Under the pieces are notes generated by a model. That model saw only the letters and a list, made by a program, of their open reading frames with translations. It had not been told where the DNA came from and did no database searches. This document shows, piece after piece, positions 15,350 to 24,276 of a stretch of 60,460 nt of DNA (its first letter is position 1; every line of letters begins with the position of its first letter). This DNA is from Cupriavidus basilensis OR16 (GTDB taxonomy: Bacteria; Pseudomonadota; Gammaproteobacteria; Burkholderiales; Burkholderiaceae), in the NCBI RefSeq assembly GCF_000243095.1, contig NZ_AHJE01000037.1:1-60460 (forward strand), read 5' to 3'. Made by a program: the position numbers and the translations under genes.

Positions 15350-16273
15350 ATGGACCGATTCCAGGAAATGCAGGCCTTCGTGCGCATTGCCGAGCGCCAG
15401 AGCTTTACCCAGGCCTCCGAGGACCTGCGGATCCCGCGCGCCACGATCACCAACCTGATCAAGCGCATGGAACAGCGGCTTGGCGCCCGGCTGCTGGAGC
15501 GCACCACCCGCACGGTGCGGCTGACACACGACGGCGAAGCGCACTACCGGCGCTGCGTGCGCCTGATAGCCGACCTGGAAGAAGCGGAGGGGTCATTCAG
15601 GGATACCGCGCCCAAGGGCCTGCTGCGCGTGAACCTGCAGGGCACGCTGGCCCGGCATTTCGTGGTGCCGGCGCTACCGGATTTCCTGGCGCTCTACCCT
15701 GAGCTGGAAATCCATATCGGTGAGGACGACCGGCTGGTCGACCTGGTGCGCGAGGGCATCGATTGCGTGCTGCGCGCGGGCAACCTGCAGGATTCGTCGA
15801 TGGTGGGGCGCCGGGTTGCGCTGCTGGAGCAGGTGACCGTGGCCAGTCCGGCCTACCTGGCCCGCCATGGCGAACCGGCGGATCTTGATGCGTTGTCGGC
15901 GCATCGCGCGGTCAACTACATCTCCAGCGGCACCGGCAAAGCGGTGCCGCTGGAATTTACGGTAGCTGGCCGCGTGACGGCCGTGCAACTGGCGGCCTCT
16001 ATTTCGGTCACTGGCGCCGATCTCTACACCGGTGCCTCAGTGGCCGGGCTGGGGCTGGTCCAGGTGCCGCGCTATCGCGTGGCAAGGGAGCTGCGGGAGG
16101 GCCGCTTGCAGGTCGTGCTGGCGGACCTGCCGCCGCCGCCGATGCCGGTCTCGGTGCTGTATTCGCAGCACCGCCAGCTATCAATGCGGGTGCGGGTGTT
16201 CGTGCAGTGGTTGCGCGAAGTGTTCGAGGCAGGCGCCGATGGGAACCAGGGCTTGATTCCCATCGGCGCCTGA
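15350..16273 (+). CDS. LysR-family transcriptional regulator (AaeR/DmlR-like group)
   Basis: A 307-residue regulator from ATG 15350 (MDRFQEMQAFVRIAERQSFTQ). The helix-turn-helix is RIPRATITNLIKRMEQRLG, followed by LLERTTRTVRLT and an effector domain of the group that includes quinone- and SDR-associated LysR regulators (RVALLEQVTVASPAYLARHG). The open frame extends far upstream, but only this ATG starts a normal LysR N-terminus. It is divergent from the FabG-like SDR gene, so that operon is the likely target. Confidence 0.9.
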   Translation: MDRFQEMQAFVRIAERQSFTQASEDLRIPRATITNLIKRMEQRLGARLLERTTRTVRLTHDGEAHYRRCVRLIADLEEAEGSFRDTAPKGLLRVNLQGTLARHFVVPALPDFLALYPELEIHIGEDDRLVDLVREGIDCVLRAGNLQDSSMVGRRVALLEQVTVASPAYLARHGEPADLDALSAHRAVNYISSGTGKAVPLEFTVAGRVTAVQLAASISVTGADLYTGASVAGLGLVQVPRYRVARELREGRLQVVLADLPPPPMPVSVLYSQHRQLSMRVRVFVQWLREVFEAGADGNQGLIPIGA

Positions 16274-16287
16274 GGCGCGCCGGCCAG

Positions 16288-16470
16288 TTATTTCCGCACG
16301 TTGGACGGCAGCACCGAGTTCCGGCTGGACTGCCTGGCGGATTGCCCTGACTGCGCCGACTGCCCCTTGCCGCTGGCCGACGACTTCCGCGACGCGGCGC
16401 CGGCTACCCCGACGCCGGCGCAAAGCAGGATGGCGAGCAGTGCCGCCGGTGCATTTTTTCGCATGCTCAT
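16288..16470 (-). CDS. Small secreted protein, hypothetical
   Basis: A 60-residue product from ATG 16470 (alternative ATG 16464) behind GGGAGTC. A clear signal peptide (APAALLAILLCAGVGVAGAA) is followed by a basic, Ser/Gln/Gly-rich tail of about 30 residues (SASGKGQSAQSGQS). No family recognised. It lies between the LysR gene and the RND pump and on the pump's strand. Confidence 0.55.
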   Translation of the reverse strand: MSMRKNAPAALLAILLCAGVGVAGAASRKSSASGKGQSAQSGQSARQSSRNSVLPSNVRK

Positions 16471-16519
16471 GATTGACTCCCATTGCGTGGCCGGTTCAGC
16501 TTCCGGACCAGATTCCGGT

Positions 16520-19500
16520 TCAAATGCCTTCGGCCGGCGTCAGCGAGGCCGCGTCCGGGCCGCCCTTGCGCCCCCGATGGCGGTTGACCCAGGAGAACAC
16601 CACCGGCAGCACCAGCAGCGTGAGCAGCGTAGTGGTCACCATGCCGCCCACGATCACCAGCGCCAGCGGCCGCTGCGCTTCCGAGCCGATGCCGTGCGAC
16701 AGCGCCGCCGGCAGCAGGCCCAGGCCCGCCAGCATGGCCGTCATCACCACCGGGCGCAGGCGCAGCGCCGCGCCCTCGACCACGGCTGCATGCAGATTCT
16801 CGGACTGCGCCAGCCGGTTGACGTAGGAGATCAGGATCACCCCGTCCTGGATCGCGATGCCGAACAGCGACAAGAACCCGATGCCCGCCGAGATCGATAA
16901 GGTCTCTCCCGCGATATGCAGCGCCAGCAAACCACCGATGGCGGCGAACGGCACGTTCAGCACCACCATCAGCGCATCCTTGAAGTTGCCGAAGGTGCTG
17001 TACAGCAGCAGGAAGATCACCAGGATGGTCAGCGGCACGATCACCGCCAGCTTCTTCTGCGCGATCTTCATCTGGTTGAACTGGCCATCCCAGAAAATGC
17101 TGTAGCCCGCCGGCAGCGTCATCGCCTTGCCCACCTTGTCCTGCGCCTCGGCCACCGCGCTGCCCAGGTCGCGCCCGCGCACACCGAACTTGATGGCGAT
17201 ATAGCGCTTGCCGGTCTCGCGGTAGACGAAGAACGGCCCGTCGGTAGCTTCCACCTTGGCCACCATCGACAGCGGAATGCGCTGGCCGTCCGGCGTATCC
17301 ACCAGCAAGCGGTTGATGACATCCGGGTTGTTGCGCGCCTGGTCGTTGAGCCGCACCGACAGGCCGAAGGTCTTCTCGCCTTCCAGGACGTTGGTCACCG
17401 CATCGCCGCCGATCGCGAACTGCACGGCGGACTGGATGTCGCTCACATTCATGCCGAAGCGCGCGCTCTTCTCGCGATCGACCGTGATGTTCAGCGTGGG
17501 CTGGCCGAGCTCCTTGAAGATGCCCACGTCAGCCAGGCCCGGCACCTTCTTCAGGATGGACTCGACCTCCTTGGCCTTGTCCTGCAGCGTCACCAGGTCG
17601 GAGCCGTAGATCTTCACGGAGTTCTCGCCCTTGACCCCGGATAGTGCCTCGTTGACGTTGTCCTGGATGTACTGCGAGAAGTTGTACTCGATGCCCGGGA
17701 TTCGATCCAGGTGCTTGGACAAACGCTCCACCACCTGCTGCTTGGTGGCACCCTTTGGCCAGTCGGCCGGGGGCTTGAAGTAGAGCGCGTATTCCTGGTT
17801 GAACACGCCGGTTGAGTCGGTGCCGTCGTCCGGGCGGCCGATCTGCACCGACACGGTTTTCACCTCGGGCTGCTCGCGGAAGAAGCCGCGCAGGTCGCGT
17901 GCGACGGAGGCCGAGTAGTCGAGGTCAACGGTGTTGGGCAGCGTGATGCGCAGCCACAGGTTGTTCTCCTCCAGCGTGGGCAGGAACTCGGTGCCGAGGT
18001 AGCGCGAGCTGTACAGCGTGCCGGCCAGGCCGATGAACGCGGCCAGGAACACCAGGCCAGGCTTTTTCAGCAGCTTGCGCAGCAGCGGCTTGTAGGCGCT
18101 CAGGATGATGGCGATGAATTTCGGCGAGTGCGGCCGCAGCGAGCCGCGGAACACAAAGGATGTCACCGCTGGCACAAAGGTCAGCGCCAGCACGATCGAG
18201 GCCAGCAGCGCGAAGCCCATGGTGAAGGCCATCGGCTTGAAAATGATGCCTTCCACCCCGCCCATGAAGAATAGCGGCGAGTAGGCCACGATGATGATGC
18301 CGGTGGAGAAGATCATGGCCCGCTGCACTTCGCTGGTGGCCTTGACGATGCCATCCTCCACGTTGGTCTCGCCTTCTTCCAGGTGGCGCATGATGTTTTC
18401 CATCACGATCACCGCGGCATCCACGATCAGCCCGAAGTCGATCGCGCCGAGCGAGATCAGGTTGGCCGGCACCTTGAAGTGGGCCATGTTGATGAACGAC
18501 ACGCACAGCGCCAGCGGGATCACCGCTGCCACCACCGCCGCGGCGCGGAAGCTGCCCAGGAAGATGAACAGCACGATCAGCACCAGCGAAATGCCGACGA
18601 ACAGCGCGTGCTCGACGGTCCCCATGGTGATGTCGAGCAGGTTCTGCCGGTCGTAGAAGGTCTTGACCTGGATACCCTTGGGCAGCACGTTCTGGTTGAT
18701 GTCGGCGATCTTGTCACGCACCCGCGCCAGCACCTCGGTGGCGTTTTCGTCGCGCTTCATCAGCACGATGCCTTCGACGATATCGTCGTGCTGGTCGAAC
18801 TGCACCATGCCCAGGCGCGGCGTGTTGCCCACCCGCACCTCGGCAATATCGCGCACGCGCACCGGCACGCCGTTTGCCACCGAGACGGTGACATTGCGCA
18901 TGTCGTCGAGCGTTTGCAGCAGGCCCACGCCGCGCACTACGAACTGCTGCTCGCCGGCCTTCATCAGGCCGCCGCCGGCGTTGGCGTTGGCGTTCGACAC
19001 CGCATCCACCACCTGCTTGAGCGAAAGCCCGTAGGCCTGCAGCTTCTCGGGCGTCGGTACGATCTGGTATTGCTTGACCTTGCCGCCGAAGGCCGTGATG
19101 TCGGCCACGCCCGGGACGTGCTTGATTTCCTTGTAGACGTTGTAGTCCTGGTAGGTCTTCAGCGTGGTCACGTCGATGCCATCGGCCTCGATCCGGTAGC
19201 GCAGGATCTCGCCGGTGGCGTCGCCGTCCGGCGACAGGTTGGGCTGCACGCCCGGCGGCAGGCTGGCTTGCGACAGGTAGGTGACGAAGTTCTGGCGGGC
19301 CTTGAAGTTATCCACGCCCTCCTTGAACTTGACGGTCACAACAGACAGCCCGAACAGCGAGACCGAGCGGAAGGATTGCACGTCCGGCACGCTGGCCAGC
19401 GCGTTCTCCACCGGGATCGTGATCTGCTGCTCGACCTCCACCGTGCTGCGGCCAGGCCATTGCGTAATGGCCTGCACCGTGACCGGCGCCACGCCTGGGT

Positions 19501-19615
19501 ACGCCTGCAGCGGCAGCTGCAGGAAGCTCAGCACGCCGGCCGCCAGCAGGCCAACGGCCAGGAAGACGATCACCAGGCGCCGCTTGAGGATGCTCTTGAT
19601 AGGCGAGAAGACCAT
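16520..19615 (-). CDS. RND efflux transporter, heavy-metal-efflux (CzcA/CusA) type
   Basis: A 1031-residue inner-membrane proton-driven pump, full length for HME-RND proteins. It begins SILKRRLVIVFLAVGLLAAG (TM1), has two large periplasmic loops, and carries the TM4 signature DFGLIVDAAVIVMENI that marks the HME class, with the acidic relay residues in it. Other motifs are GTEFLPTLEENNLWLRITLP after TM7 and GIAIQDGVILISYVNRL in TM10-11. Substrate cannot be read from the sequence; metal ions are the class default, but some members export organic compounds. It follows the adaptor gene with 1 bp between stop and start and is the last gene of the operon. Confidence 0.92.
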   Translation of the reverse strand: MVFSPIKSILKRRLVIVFLAVGLLAAGVLSFLQLPLQAYPGVAPVTVQAITQWPGRSTVEVEQQITIPVENALASVPDVQSFRSVSLFGLSVVTVKFKEGVDNFKARQNFVTYLSQASLPPGVQPNLSPDGDATGEILRYRIEADGIDVTTLKTYQDYNVYKEIKHVPGVADITAFGGKVKQYQIVPTPEKLQAYGLSLKQVVDAVSNANANAGGGLMKAGEQQFVVRGVGLLQTLDDMRNVTVSVANGVPVRVRDIAEVRVGNTPRLGMVQFDQHDDIVEGIVLMKRDENATEVLARVRDKIADINQNVLPKGIQVKTFYDRQNLLDITMGTVEHALFVGISLVLIVLFIFLGSFRAAAVVAAVIPLALCVSFINMAHFKVPANLISLGAIDFGLIVDAAVIVMENIMRHLEEGETNVEDGIVKATSEVQRAMIFSTGIIIVAYSPLFFMGGVEGIIFKPMAFTMGFALLASIVLALTFVPAVTSFVFRGSLRPHSPKFIAIILSAYKPLLRKLLKKPGLVFLAAFIGLAGTLYSSRYLGTEFLPTLEENNLWLRITLPNTVDLDYSASVARDLRGFFREQPEVKTVSVQIGRPDDGTDSTGVFNQEYALYFKPPADWPKGATKQQVVERLSKHLDRIPGIEYNFSQYIQDNVNEALSGVKGENSVKIYGSDLVTLQDKAKEVESILKKVPGLADVGIFKELGQPTLNITVDREKSARFGMNVSDIQSAVQFAIGGDAVTNVLEGEKTFGLSVRLNDQARNNPDVINRLLVDTPDGQRIPLSMVAKVEATDGPFFVYRETGKRYIAIKFGVRGRDLGSAVAEAQDKVGKAMTLPAGYSIFWDGQFNQMKIAQKKLAVIVPLTILVIFLLLYSTFGNFKDALMVVLNVPFAAIGGLLALHIAGETLSISAGIGFLSLFGIAIQDGVILISYVNRLAQSENLHAAVVEGAALRLRPVVMTAMLAGLGLLPAALSHGIGSEAQRPLALVIVGGMVTTTLLTLLVLPVVFSWVNRHRGRKGGPDAASLTPAEGI

Positions 19616-19616
19616 C

Positions 19617-20774
19617 TCAGGCCTCCTGCTTGAGCAGCATTTCGTTCAGCAGCATGCCGCCCTGCGTCACCACCCGCACCGACGCGCCGCCCGGCACGCC
19701 TTCGGTGACCTGGAAGGTGCCGTCGCTGCGCGGCGTGCCCTGCACCGCCACGCGCTCGATGTGCTTGTCGTCGGGCTGCGTCATCAGGTAGAGCTTGCCC
19801 TGGTCCTTGACGATGGCCGATTGCGGCACCACCAGCGCCTGCGCGCTGCCGGTGACGATGCGCGCGGTGGCGTACATCTCCGGCTTGAGGGTCCCATCGG
19901 GGTTGGGCACGTCGCAGCGCACCTGCAGCGTGTGCGTATCGGCGTCGACATTGGGCGCGATAAAGCTGACGCGCCCGCGATAGTGCCGGCCCGGGTAGGC
20001 CGGGGTCTCGATCTCGATGACCTGGCCCAGGCGCACGTTCTTGATGTCGTTCTCGTAGAGATTGCCGGTGAACCAGATCGAGCGGGTGTCGATGATGCTC
20101 ATCAGCGAGTCGCCGACATTGAGGTAGGAGCCGGGGTCCATGTCGCGCTTGACGATGGTGCCGCCGATCGGCGCGCGGATGGTCAGCGTGTCGGAGGCGA
20201 CGCCGCGCTCGCGGATGCGGGCGATGTCCTCGGTGGTCGCGCCCAGCACGCGCAGCTTGTTCTCGGACGACTGCATGGTCAGGCGGGCATCGTCCACCAG
20301 TTCCTTCAGGTCGCTGTTGTTGAGCGTCTTGAAGGCGTTATGCGAGAGCAGGAACTCGTTCTGCGCGGAGATGTACTCGGGCGAGTACAGCTCGGCCAGC
20401 GGCTGGCCGGCACGCACCACGGCGCCCTCGAACACCAGGATGCGCTCGACGCGGCCGGCCACGCGGGCCGAGGCCAGCTTGGCCTGCTGCACGTTGTAGG
20501 CCAGCTTGCCGGGCGTGGGCGTGTCGATCGTCACGGCTTGCGCGCTGAACACCGCGGACTTGACCGCGTTCGGGTCGAAGCCGCCTTCGGGCAGGGTCAG
20601 CTGTGATGGCACGCGGCGCGGTTTGGCAGCCTCGGGCGCCTTGGCGTAGGGCGCTGCGGTCTGCGCCGGTTCCGGTTGTTGCACTTGTTGTGTCTGGGCC
20701 CAGTATTTCCCGCCCCAGATACCGCCGGCGAGGACCACCACAAAGCCGGCGCCGATCATCAGATTCTTGTTCAT
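19617..20774 (-). CDS. RND efflux periplasmic adaptor (membrane fusion protein, CusB/CzcB type)
   Basis: A 385-residue adaptor anchored by an N-terminal segment (MIGAGFVVVLAGGIWGGKYW). It has the biotinyl-lipoyl-like halves around ARVAGRVERILVFEGAVVRAGQPL and IRAPIGGTIVKRDMDPG, a helical hairpin between them, and a beta-barrel domain near IWFTGNLYENDIKNVRLG. It links the pump to the outer-membrane channel encoded upstream. No histidine- or methionine-rich metal-binding tail is visible, unlike CzcB/CusB with clear metal specificity. Middle gene of the three-gene operon. Confidence 0.92.
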   Translation of the reverse strand: MNKNLMIGAGFVVVLAGGIWGGKYWAQTQQVQQPEPAQTAAPYAKAPEAAKPRRVPSQLTLPEGGFDPNAVKSAVFSAQAVTIDTPTPGKLAYNVQQAKLASARVAGRVERILVFEGAVVRAGQPLAELYSPEYISAQNEFLLSHNAFKTLNNSDLKELVDDARLTMQSSENKLRVLGATTEDIARIRERGVASDTLTIRAPIGGTIVKRDMDPGSYLNVGDSLMSIIDTRSIWFTGNLYENDIKNVRLGQVIEIETPAYPGRHYRGRVSFIAPNVDADTHTLQVRCDVPNPDGTLKPEMYATARIVTGSAQALVVPQSAIVKDQGKLYLMTQPDDKHIERVAVQGTPRSDGTFQVTEGVPGGASVRVVTQGGMLLNEMLLKQEA

Positions 20775-20795
20775 AGGTTCAAGGCCTCGCGACCA

Positions 20796-22259
20796 TCAGA
20801 ATTTCTCATGTCCCACCGCAGCGGCGAGGGTGTAGTACGCCTGGCGCGCATCGGATTCAGCCTGGGTCACGGCCAGCTCGGCATTCTTGAGCGCGGAGCT
20901 GGCGGTCAGCAGGTCGGTGAAATCGGCGTTGTTGTTGGCGTAGTTGGTGAAGGCCATCTTGTAGGCGGTCATGGCCTCCGGCAACTGCCGCTGGCGCAGG
21001 AACTCGGCCTGGTTCACCGACTGGCGCAGGTTGTTGTGCGCGGTATCCACCGCCAGCAGCGTCTGCTGGCGCACCGACTGGTCATTGGCGTCGGAGGCCA
21101 CCTTGTTGGCCACGGCTTCATCCACCCCGTACTTTTCCTTGGTGAAGAAGAACAGCGGGATGATCACGTCGAACTCGATGCCGTAGCTGGCCGGCTTGAA
21201 GCCCAGCGGCGGGTTGTTGCCGTTGAAGGTGCCGATGATCTGGAAGTCCGGCAGATAGGCTTTGCGGGCCAGGCGCACGCCCTTCTCGGCCGCCTCCACC
21301 AGGAAGCGCGACGCCCGCACATTGGGATGCTCGCGCAGCGCCATGTCTTCCAGCTCGGGCAGCGGTGTGGGCGGCAGACGCACCGCGCCGGCGTCCGGGC
21401 GCAGTTCCAGTGGGAACTCCGGGTTCTTGCCGATCAGCGTGTTGATGGTCTTGAGCGCGTTGTCATGCTGGCGCTCCAGGCCAAACATATCGTTCTGCGC
21501 GCTGCTCTGCGCCACCTGGGCGTTGAGGTAGTCCACATAGCCCGCCGCGTTGTTGGCGTAGCGGATGCGCGCGACCTGCTTGACCTGCTCCAGCCGCTTG
21601 AGATTGAGGCGCAGCACGTCGAGATTGAGGCGCAGCACGTCGAGCTGCGCCTTTTGCGCCAGCGCCTGGAAGTAGGTCGTGCTCAATTGCGCGTAGAGCT
21701 GCAGGTACAGCGCGTCGCGCTGCGCGTCGATCGATTCGGCTTGCGTGTTGGCGATATCGGCGGCCAGTGCCTTCTTGCCCGGGAACGGGATCGACTGCGT
21801 GAGCGTATAGCTGAAGCTCTCGGCGCGCGCCAGCGCCAGCGGGCTGTTCTTGGGCAGGTTGCCCCAGATAAAGCCCACCTGCGGGTTGTTTGGCGCCGCG
21901 ATCTGCGGCACCGTGGCCTTGGCCGCCATATAGAGCGAGCGTGCCTGGATCAGTTGCGGGTTGCTGGCGCGCAACTCCTCCGACAGCTCCCACAAGGAGA
22001 ACCCCGGGCCAACGAGGCCCTTGGACTTTTCTTCGGCACTGAGCGTGGCCGCTGGCGGGGCGCTCGCGCCGGCGCCGCGTGGCGTTGGCTGATCCCACCC
22101 GCTGGCTGGCGCCTTGCCGGCAGCGGGCGTTTTTTGTACAGGCGGAACAAGCGGGACCGGATCGGTATCTCCGCTCAGCTGGACACCCCATGCGACCCGA
22201 GCTGAAAGGACCAGGATGACGGCTGCTCCAACTTTTCTATTAGTTGGTTTTTTAATCAT
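20796..22259 (-). CDS. Outer-membrane efflux protein (TolC-like, CzcC/CusC type)
   Basis: A 487-residue channel with signal peptide from ATG 22259 (MIKKPTNRKVGAAVILVLSA); this start is preferred over ATG 22271 because GGGAG sits 5 bp before it. A Pro-rich mature N-terminus is followed by two OEP repeats with long coiled helices. In the first helical region LDVLRLN occurs twice in a row (LDVLRLNLDVLRLN), an in-frame 7-residue insertion from the 21-bp duplication at 21600-21641. Seven residues are about two helical turns, so the coiled-coil register may be nearly kept (inference). First gene of the operon, behind the palindrome-rich region. Confidence 0.9.
   Translation of the reverse strand: MIKKPTNRKVGAAVILVLSARVAWGVQLSGDTDPVPLVPPVQKTPAAGKAPASGWDQPTPRGAGASAPPAATLSAEEKSKGLVGPGFSLWELSEELRASNPQLIQARSLYMAAKATVPQIAAPNNPQVGFIWGNLPKNSPLALARAESFSYTLTQSIPFPGKKALAADIANTQAESIDAQRDALYLQLYAQLSTTYFQALAQKAQLDVLRLNLDVLRLNLKRLEQVKQVARIRYANNAAGYVDYLNAQVAQSSAQNDMFGLERQHDNALKTINTLIGKNPEFPLELRPDAGAVRLPPTPLPELEDMALREHPNVRASRFLVEAAEKGVRLARKAYLPDFQIIGTFNGNNPPLGFKPASYGIEFDVIIPLFFFTKEKYGVDEAVANKVASDANDQSVRQQTLLAVDTAHNNLRQSVNQAEFLRQRQLPEAMTAYKMAFTNYANNNADFTDLLTASSALKNAELAVTQAESDARQAYYTLAAAVGHEKF
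21600..21641. repeat. 21-bp perfect tandem duplication in the outer-membrane efflux gene
   Basis: The 21-mer starting GAGATTGAGGCGC at 21600-21620 is repeated at 21621-21641, and three further bases also match. It adds seven residues in frame. Confidence 0.92.
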
Positions 22260-22322
22260 GAACACTCCCATCGCTACTTGTAACAGTTATGACAGGGAAG
22301 TCTTTCAATCGCCCTTCCATAG

Positions 22323-22364
22323 CATTGCAAATAGCTTTCGGAACATTGCAAATAGCTTTCGGAA
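22323..22364. repeat. 21-bp perfect tandem duplication upstream of the RND operon
   Basis: The 21-mer starting CATTGCAAATAGC occurs at 22323-22343 and 22344-22364. It lies 64 bp upstream of the efflux operon start, within the probable promoter or leader. Confidence 0.9.
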
Positions 22365-22414
22365 ATTTAGGTGATTACCCGTATTAGGTATTTGGATCCA
22401 GCGTAGACAATCCG

Positions 22415-22446
22415 GGATTTCGATAGCAGAATCGCTATCGAAATCC
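22415..22446. promoter_or_regulatory. 13-bp perfect inverted repeat
   Basis: GGATTTCGATAGC at 22415-22427 is followed by AGAATC and then GCTATCGAAATCC. There is no T-run on either side, so an operator is more likely than an intrinsic terminator; either the adjacent pump regulator or the upstream DUF746 transcript end could use it. Confidence 0.5.
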
Positions 22447-22591
22447 ATCGGGGCGTCATGTTATTTCGCAAGCCGGCTGGCGCGTGTTGAGGCGTGTTGG
22501 CGCTTGCGGGCATGCGATTACCCGAGAAATGGGGCGGATGAGGTGGCCGGGACTAACTATTTCGCGATACGCGTTATAAAAGGCGTGCGAA

Positions 22592-22613
22592 TTAAATACA
22601 TGGATGTATTTAA
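22592..22613. promoter_or_regulatory. 10-bp perfect palindrome, operator candidate
   Basis: TTAAATACAT at 22592-22601, two bases GG, then ATGTATTTAA at 22604-22613. Such an AT-rich perfect dyad in GC-rich DNA is typical of a repressor or two-component site. No regulator gene is adjacent to the pump itself. Confidence 0.5.
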
Positions 22614-22728
22614 AGTAAATAGAATATCAGCATCGAAATAAATACAGATCGATGATGTTTGGCATTGAATCAGGTCGAGGGCCGTTTGAAAGAGGCGCCT
22701 GCCCTTTATTGCGCTGTTTTATGCCATG

Positions 22729-23421
22729 CTAGTGCGCCGTCTGTTCGCATAGCGGGCACACCCGGATCAACAGGGGCGCGTTTTCCATTTCGGCGAGCGC
22801 GTCGCTATCGTCGGAGGCGATGATGCACTTGCATTCGCGCACCGCGCTTGCGGGCTCGCCGCGCGAGCCTGCCGGCAGTACCGCGTAACGAACGCCGAGC
22901 TGCACGCGCCGCTCCCAGTCGCCTTGCCGATCGAGCTTCAGCAGCCACAGGCGGGTCTGGATCGACCAGTGCCTGACGGTTTCGCTCTTGATCCCAAGGC
23001 GCCGCGCCGCTTCGGCGACCGACACCTGCTGGGAGGCCAGGTTGAAGAAGGCTTCCGCCTTGTCCTCCAGCCTGAGCCGCGCCATGGGGGTGCCGGTCAG
23101 CCGGCTGAAGCGCTGGCGGCAGCCCGCGCAATGAAAGGTCGGCAGGCCACTGCCGTCGCTGCCGTCATAGGTCGACTTGCGGGCGTGGCAACGCGGGCAC
23201 TGCGGCGGCCGGTGGCTGGTGCTATGCAGCTTACGCCACGCGGCCAGCAGGAAGGCGGTCAGGTCGGCATCGAAGACGCCTGCCGCGCCGCTTGCGCGCA
23301 CATGGATCAGCGTCGTGGCGCGGCGCAGGTCGTCCACATGGGGATACACGTTCGCGCTCGCGCGCGTGGCCGGGAGATCGATCTCGGCTCGCGTGGGCCG
23401 TTGCTGCTGGAATCTGCTCAT
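22729..23421 (-). CDS. DUF746 domain-containing protein
   Basis: A product of 230 residues if started at ATG 23421 (MSRFQQQRPTRAEIDLP); a TTG at 23517 would give 262. The central part is a DUF746/transposase-like zinc ribbon: CPRCHARK then FHCAGCRQRF, followed by a helix-turn-helix-like region VSVAEAARRLGIKSETVRHW. A second CxxC pair is at the C-terminus (CPLC). DUF746 is mainly known from Ralstonia and Cupriavidus. The architecture suggests DNA binding, possibly derived from an IS-element transposase N-terminus, but there is no transposase catalytic domain. Function unknown. Confidence 0.75.
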   Translation of the reverse strand: MSRFQQQRPTRAEIDLPATRASANVYPHVDDLRRATTLIHVRASGAAGVFDADLTAFLLAAWRKLHSTSHRPPQCPRCHARKSTYDGSDGSGLPTFHCAGCRQRFSRLTGTPMARLRLEDKAEAFFNLASQQVSVAEAARRLGIKSETVRHWSIQTRLWLLKLDRQGDWERRVQLGVRYAVLPAGSRGEPASAVRECKCIIASDDSDALAEMENAPLLIRVCPLCEQTAH

Positions 23422-23553
23422 ATCGTCGGCGCGGGTGGATCCGGCCTTGACGCCGTGGGCCCCGGGGCTGGTGCCCTGGTCATAAAATCCTGCTACCCGT
23501 GCTCCGGGAGCGATCAAATTGCGCCGATTCTATGTGTGTTGGCCGCCGCCGAG

Positions 23554-23573
23554 TACTGTGATTGATCACAGTA
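23554..23573. promoter_or_regulatory. Perfect 9-bp palindrome between response regulator and DUF746 gene
   Basis: TACTGTGAT, two bases TG, then ATCACAGTA. It resembles CRP-type TGTGA...TCACA half-sites, but the inner spacing is four bases, not six. It stands downstream of the response-regulator stop and upstream of the DUF746 start. Confidence 0.5.
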
Positions 23574-23593
23574 GGGCGGGCGGTGCCGCGCCG

Positions 23594-24199
23594 CTAGGGC
23601 TTGATGATGCCTGCGGACGCGGCCTTGACGACCGCTTCGATGCGGGTGGCCACGCCCAGCTTCTGGCGGGCGTTGTCGATGTGGAAGTCGACCGTGCGCT
23701 TGGACAGGCCCAGGATGGTGGCGATCTCGCCCGAGGTCTTGCCCCGTGCCGACCAGACCAGTGCTTCCACCTCGCGCTCGCTGAGCTGCACGGCCGGCAA
23801 GCCCGGCCGCGTGCGCGCAACCCGGGCAAGGCGGGCCTCGACAATGCTGGTCAATATGTCGAAATCGACCGGCTTGGCCACGTAGTCGTCGGCCCCGAGC
23901 CTGCGCCCCTTGAGCTCGGCCTCGCGCTGCGCCAGCGCCGTGAGAAACACGAAGGGCATGTCGGCAAAGCGCGGTGCCAGCGAAGTGATCTTCTCCAGCA
24001 GTTCGAAGCCCGTCATCACTGGCATACTCACGTCGCAAAGGACGAGGTCCGGCGTGTCGCGCAGGATGGCGGCGAAACCCTGCTGGCCATCGTGCGCGAT
24101 GCTCACGGCGAAGCCCCGCTCGATCAACTCTTCGGCGATCAGCGCGGCCGTCTCGGCATCGTCCTCGATGCAGAGGATTTTCCGACGGGCATCGGTCAT
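23594..24199 (-). CDS. Response regulator, REC plus LuxR-type HTH (NarL/FixJ class)
   Basis: A 201-residue cytoplasmic response regulator, start ATG 24199 behind AAGGACC. The receiver domain has the acidic pair CIEDD, phospho-acceptor Asp in LVLCDVSMP, Thr in VFLTAL and Lys in VAKPVDF. The C-terminal LuxR HTH spans LSEREVEALVWSARGKTSGEIA to VDFHIDNARQKLGV. It is divergent from the adjacent histidine kinase gene by 77 bp, which marks it as that kinase's partner. DNA targets are unknown. Confidence 0.93.
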   Translation of the reverse strand: MTDARRKILCIEDDAETAALIAEELIERGFAVSIAHDGQQGFAAILRDTPDLVLCDVSMPVMTGFELLEKITSLAPRFADMPFVFLTALAQREAELKGRRLGADDYVAKPVDFDILTSIVEARLARVARTRPGLPAVQLSEREVEALVWSARGKTSGEIATILGLSKRTVDFHIDNARQKLGVATRIEAVVKAASAGIIKP

Positions 24200-24276
24200 G
24201 GTGGTCCTTGGTGGCGGCGAGCGGCGTCTTGCGGCCCGCCAGCGTACAGCGTAGCGAAATTCTGGATAAAAATCTT

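Larger units (their letters stand above)
22260..22728. other. AT-richer control region upstream of the RND efflux operon
   Basis: This 469-bp stretch has no credible gene. It is visibly richer in A and T than its surroundings and holds the 21-bp tandem duplication, the 13-bp inverted repeat at 22415-22446 and the perfect palindrome at 22592-22613. Convergence is excluded: the efflux operon points left and the DUF746 gene also points left and ends at 22729, so this region is the 5' control region of the efflux operon. Confidence 0.6.

Noticed and set aside
22323..22364. Insertion-sequence end or target-site duplication
   Set aside because: The two copies are adjacent with nothing inserted between them, and no terminal inverted repeats or transposase are near.
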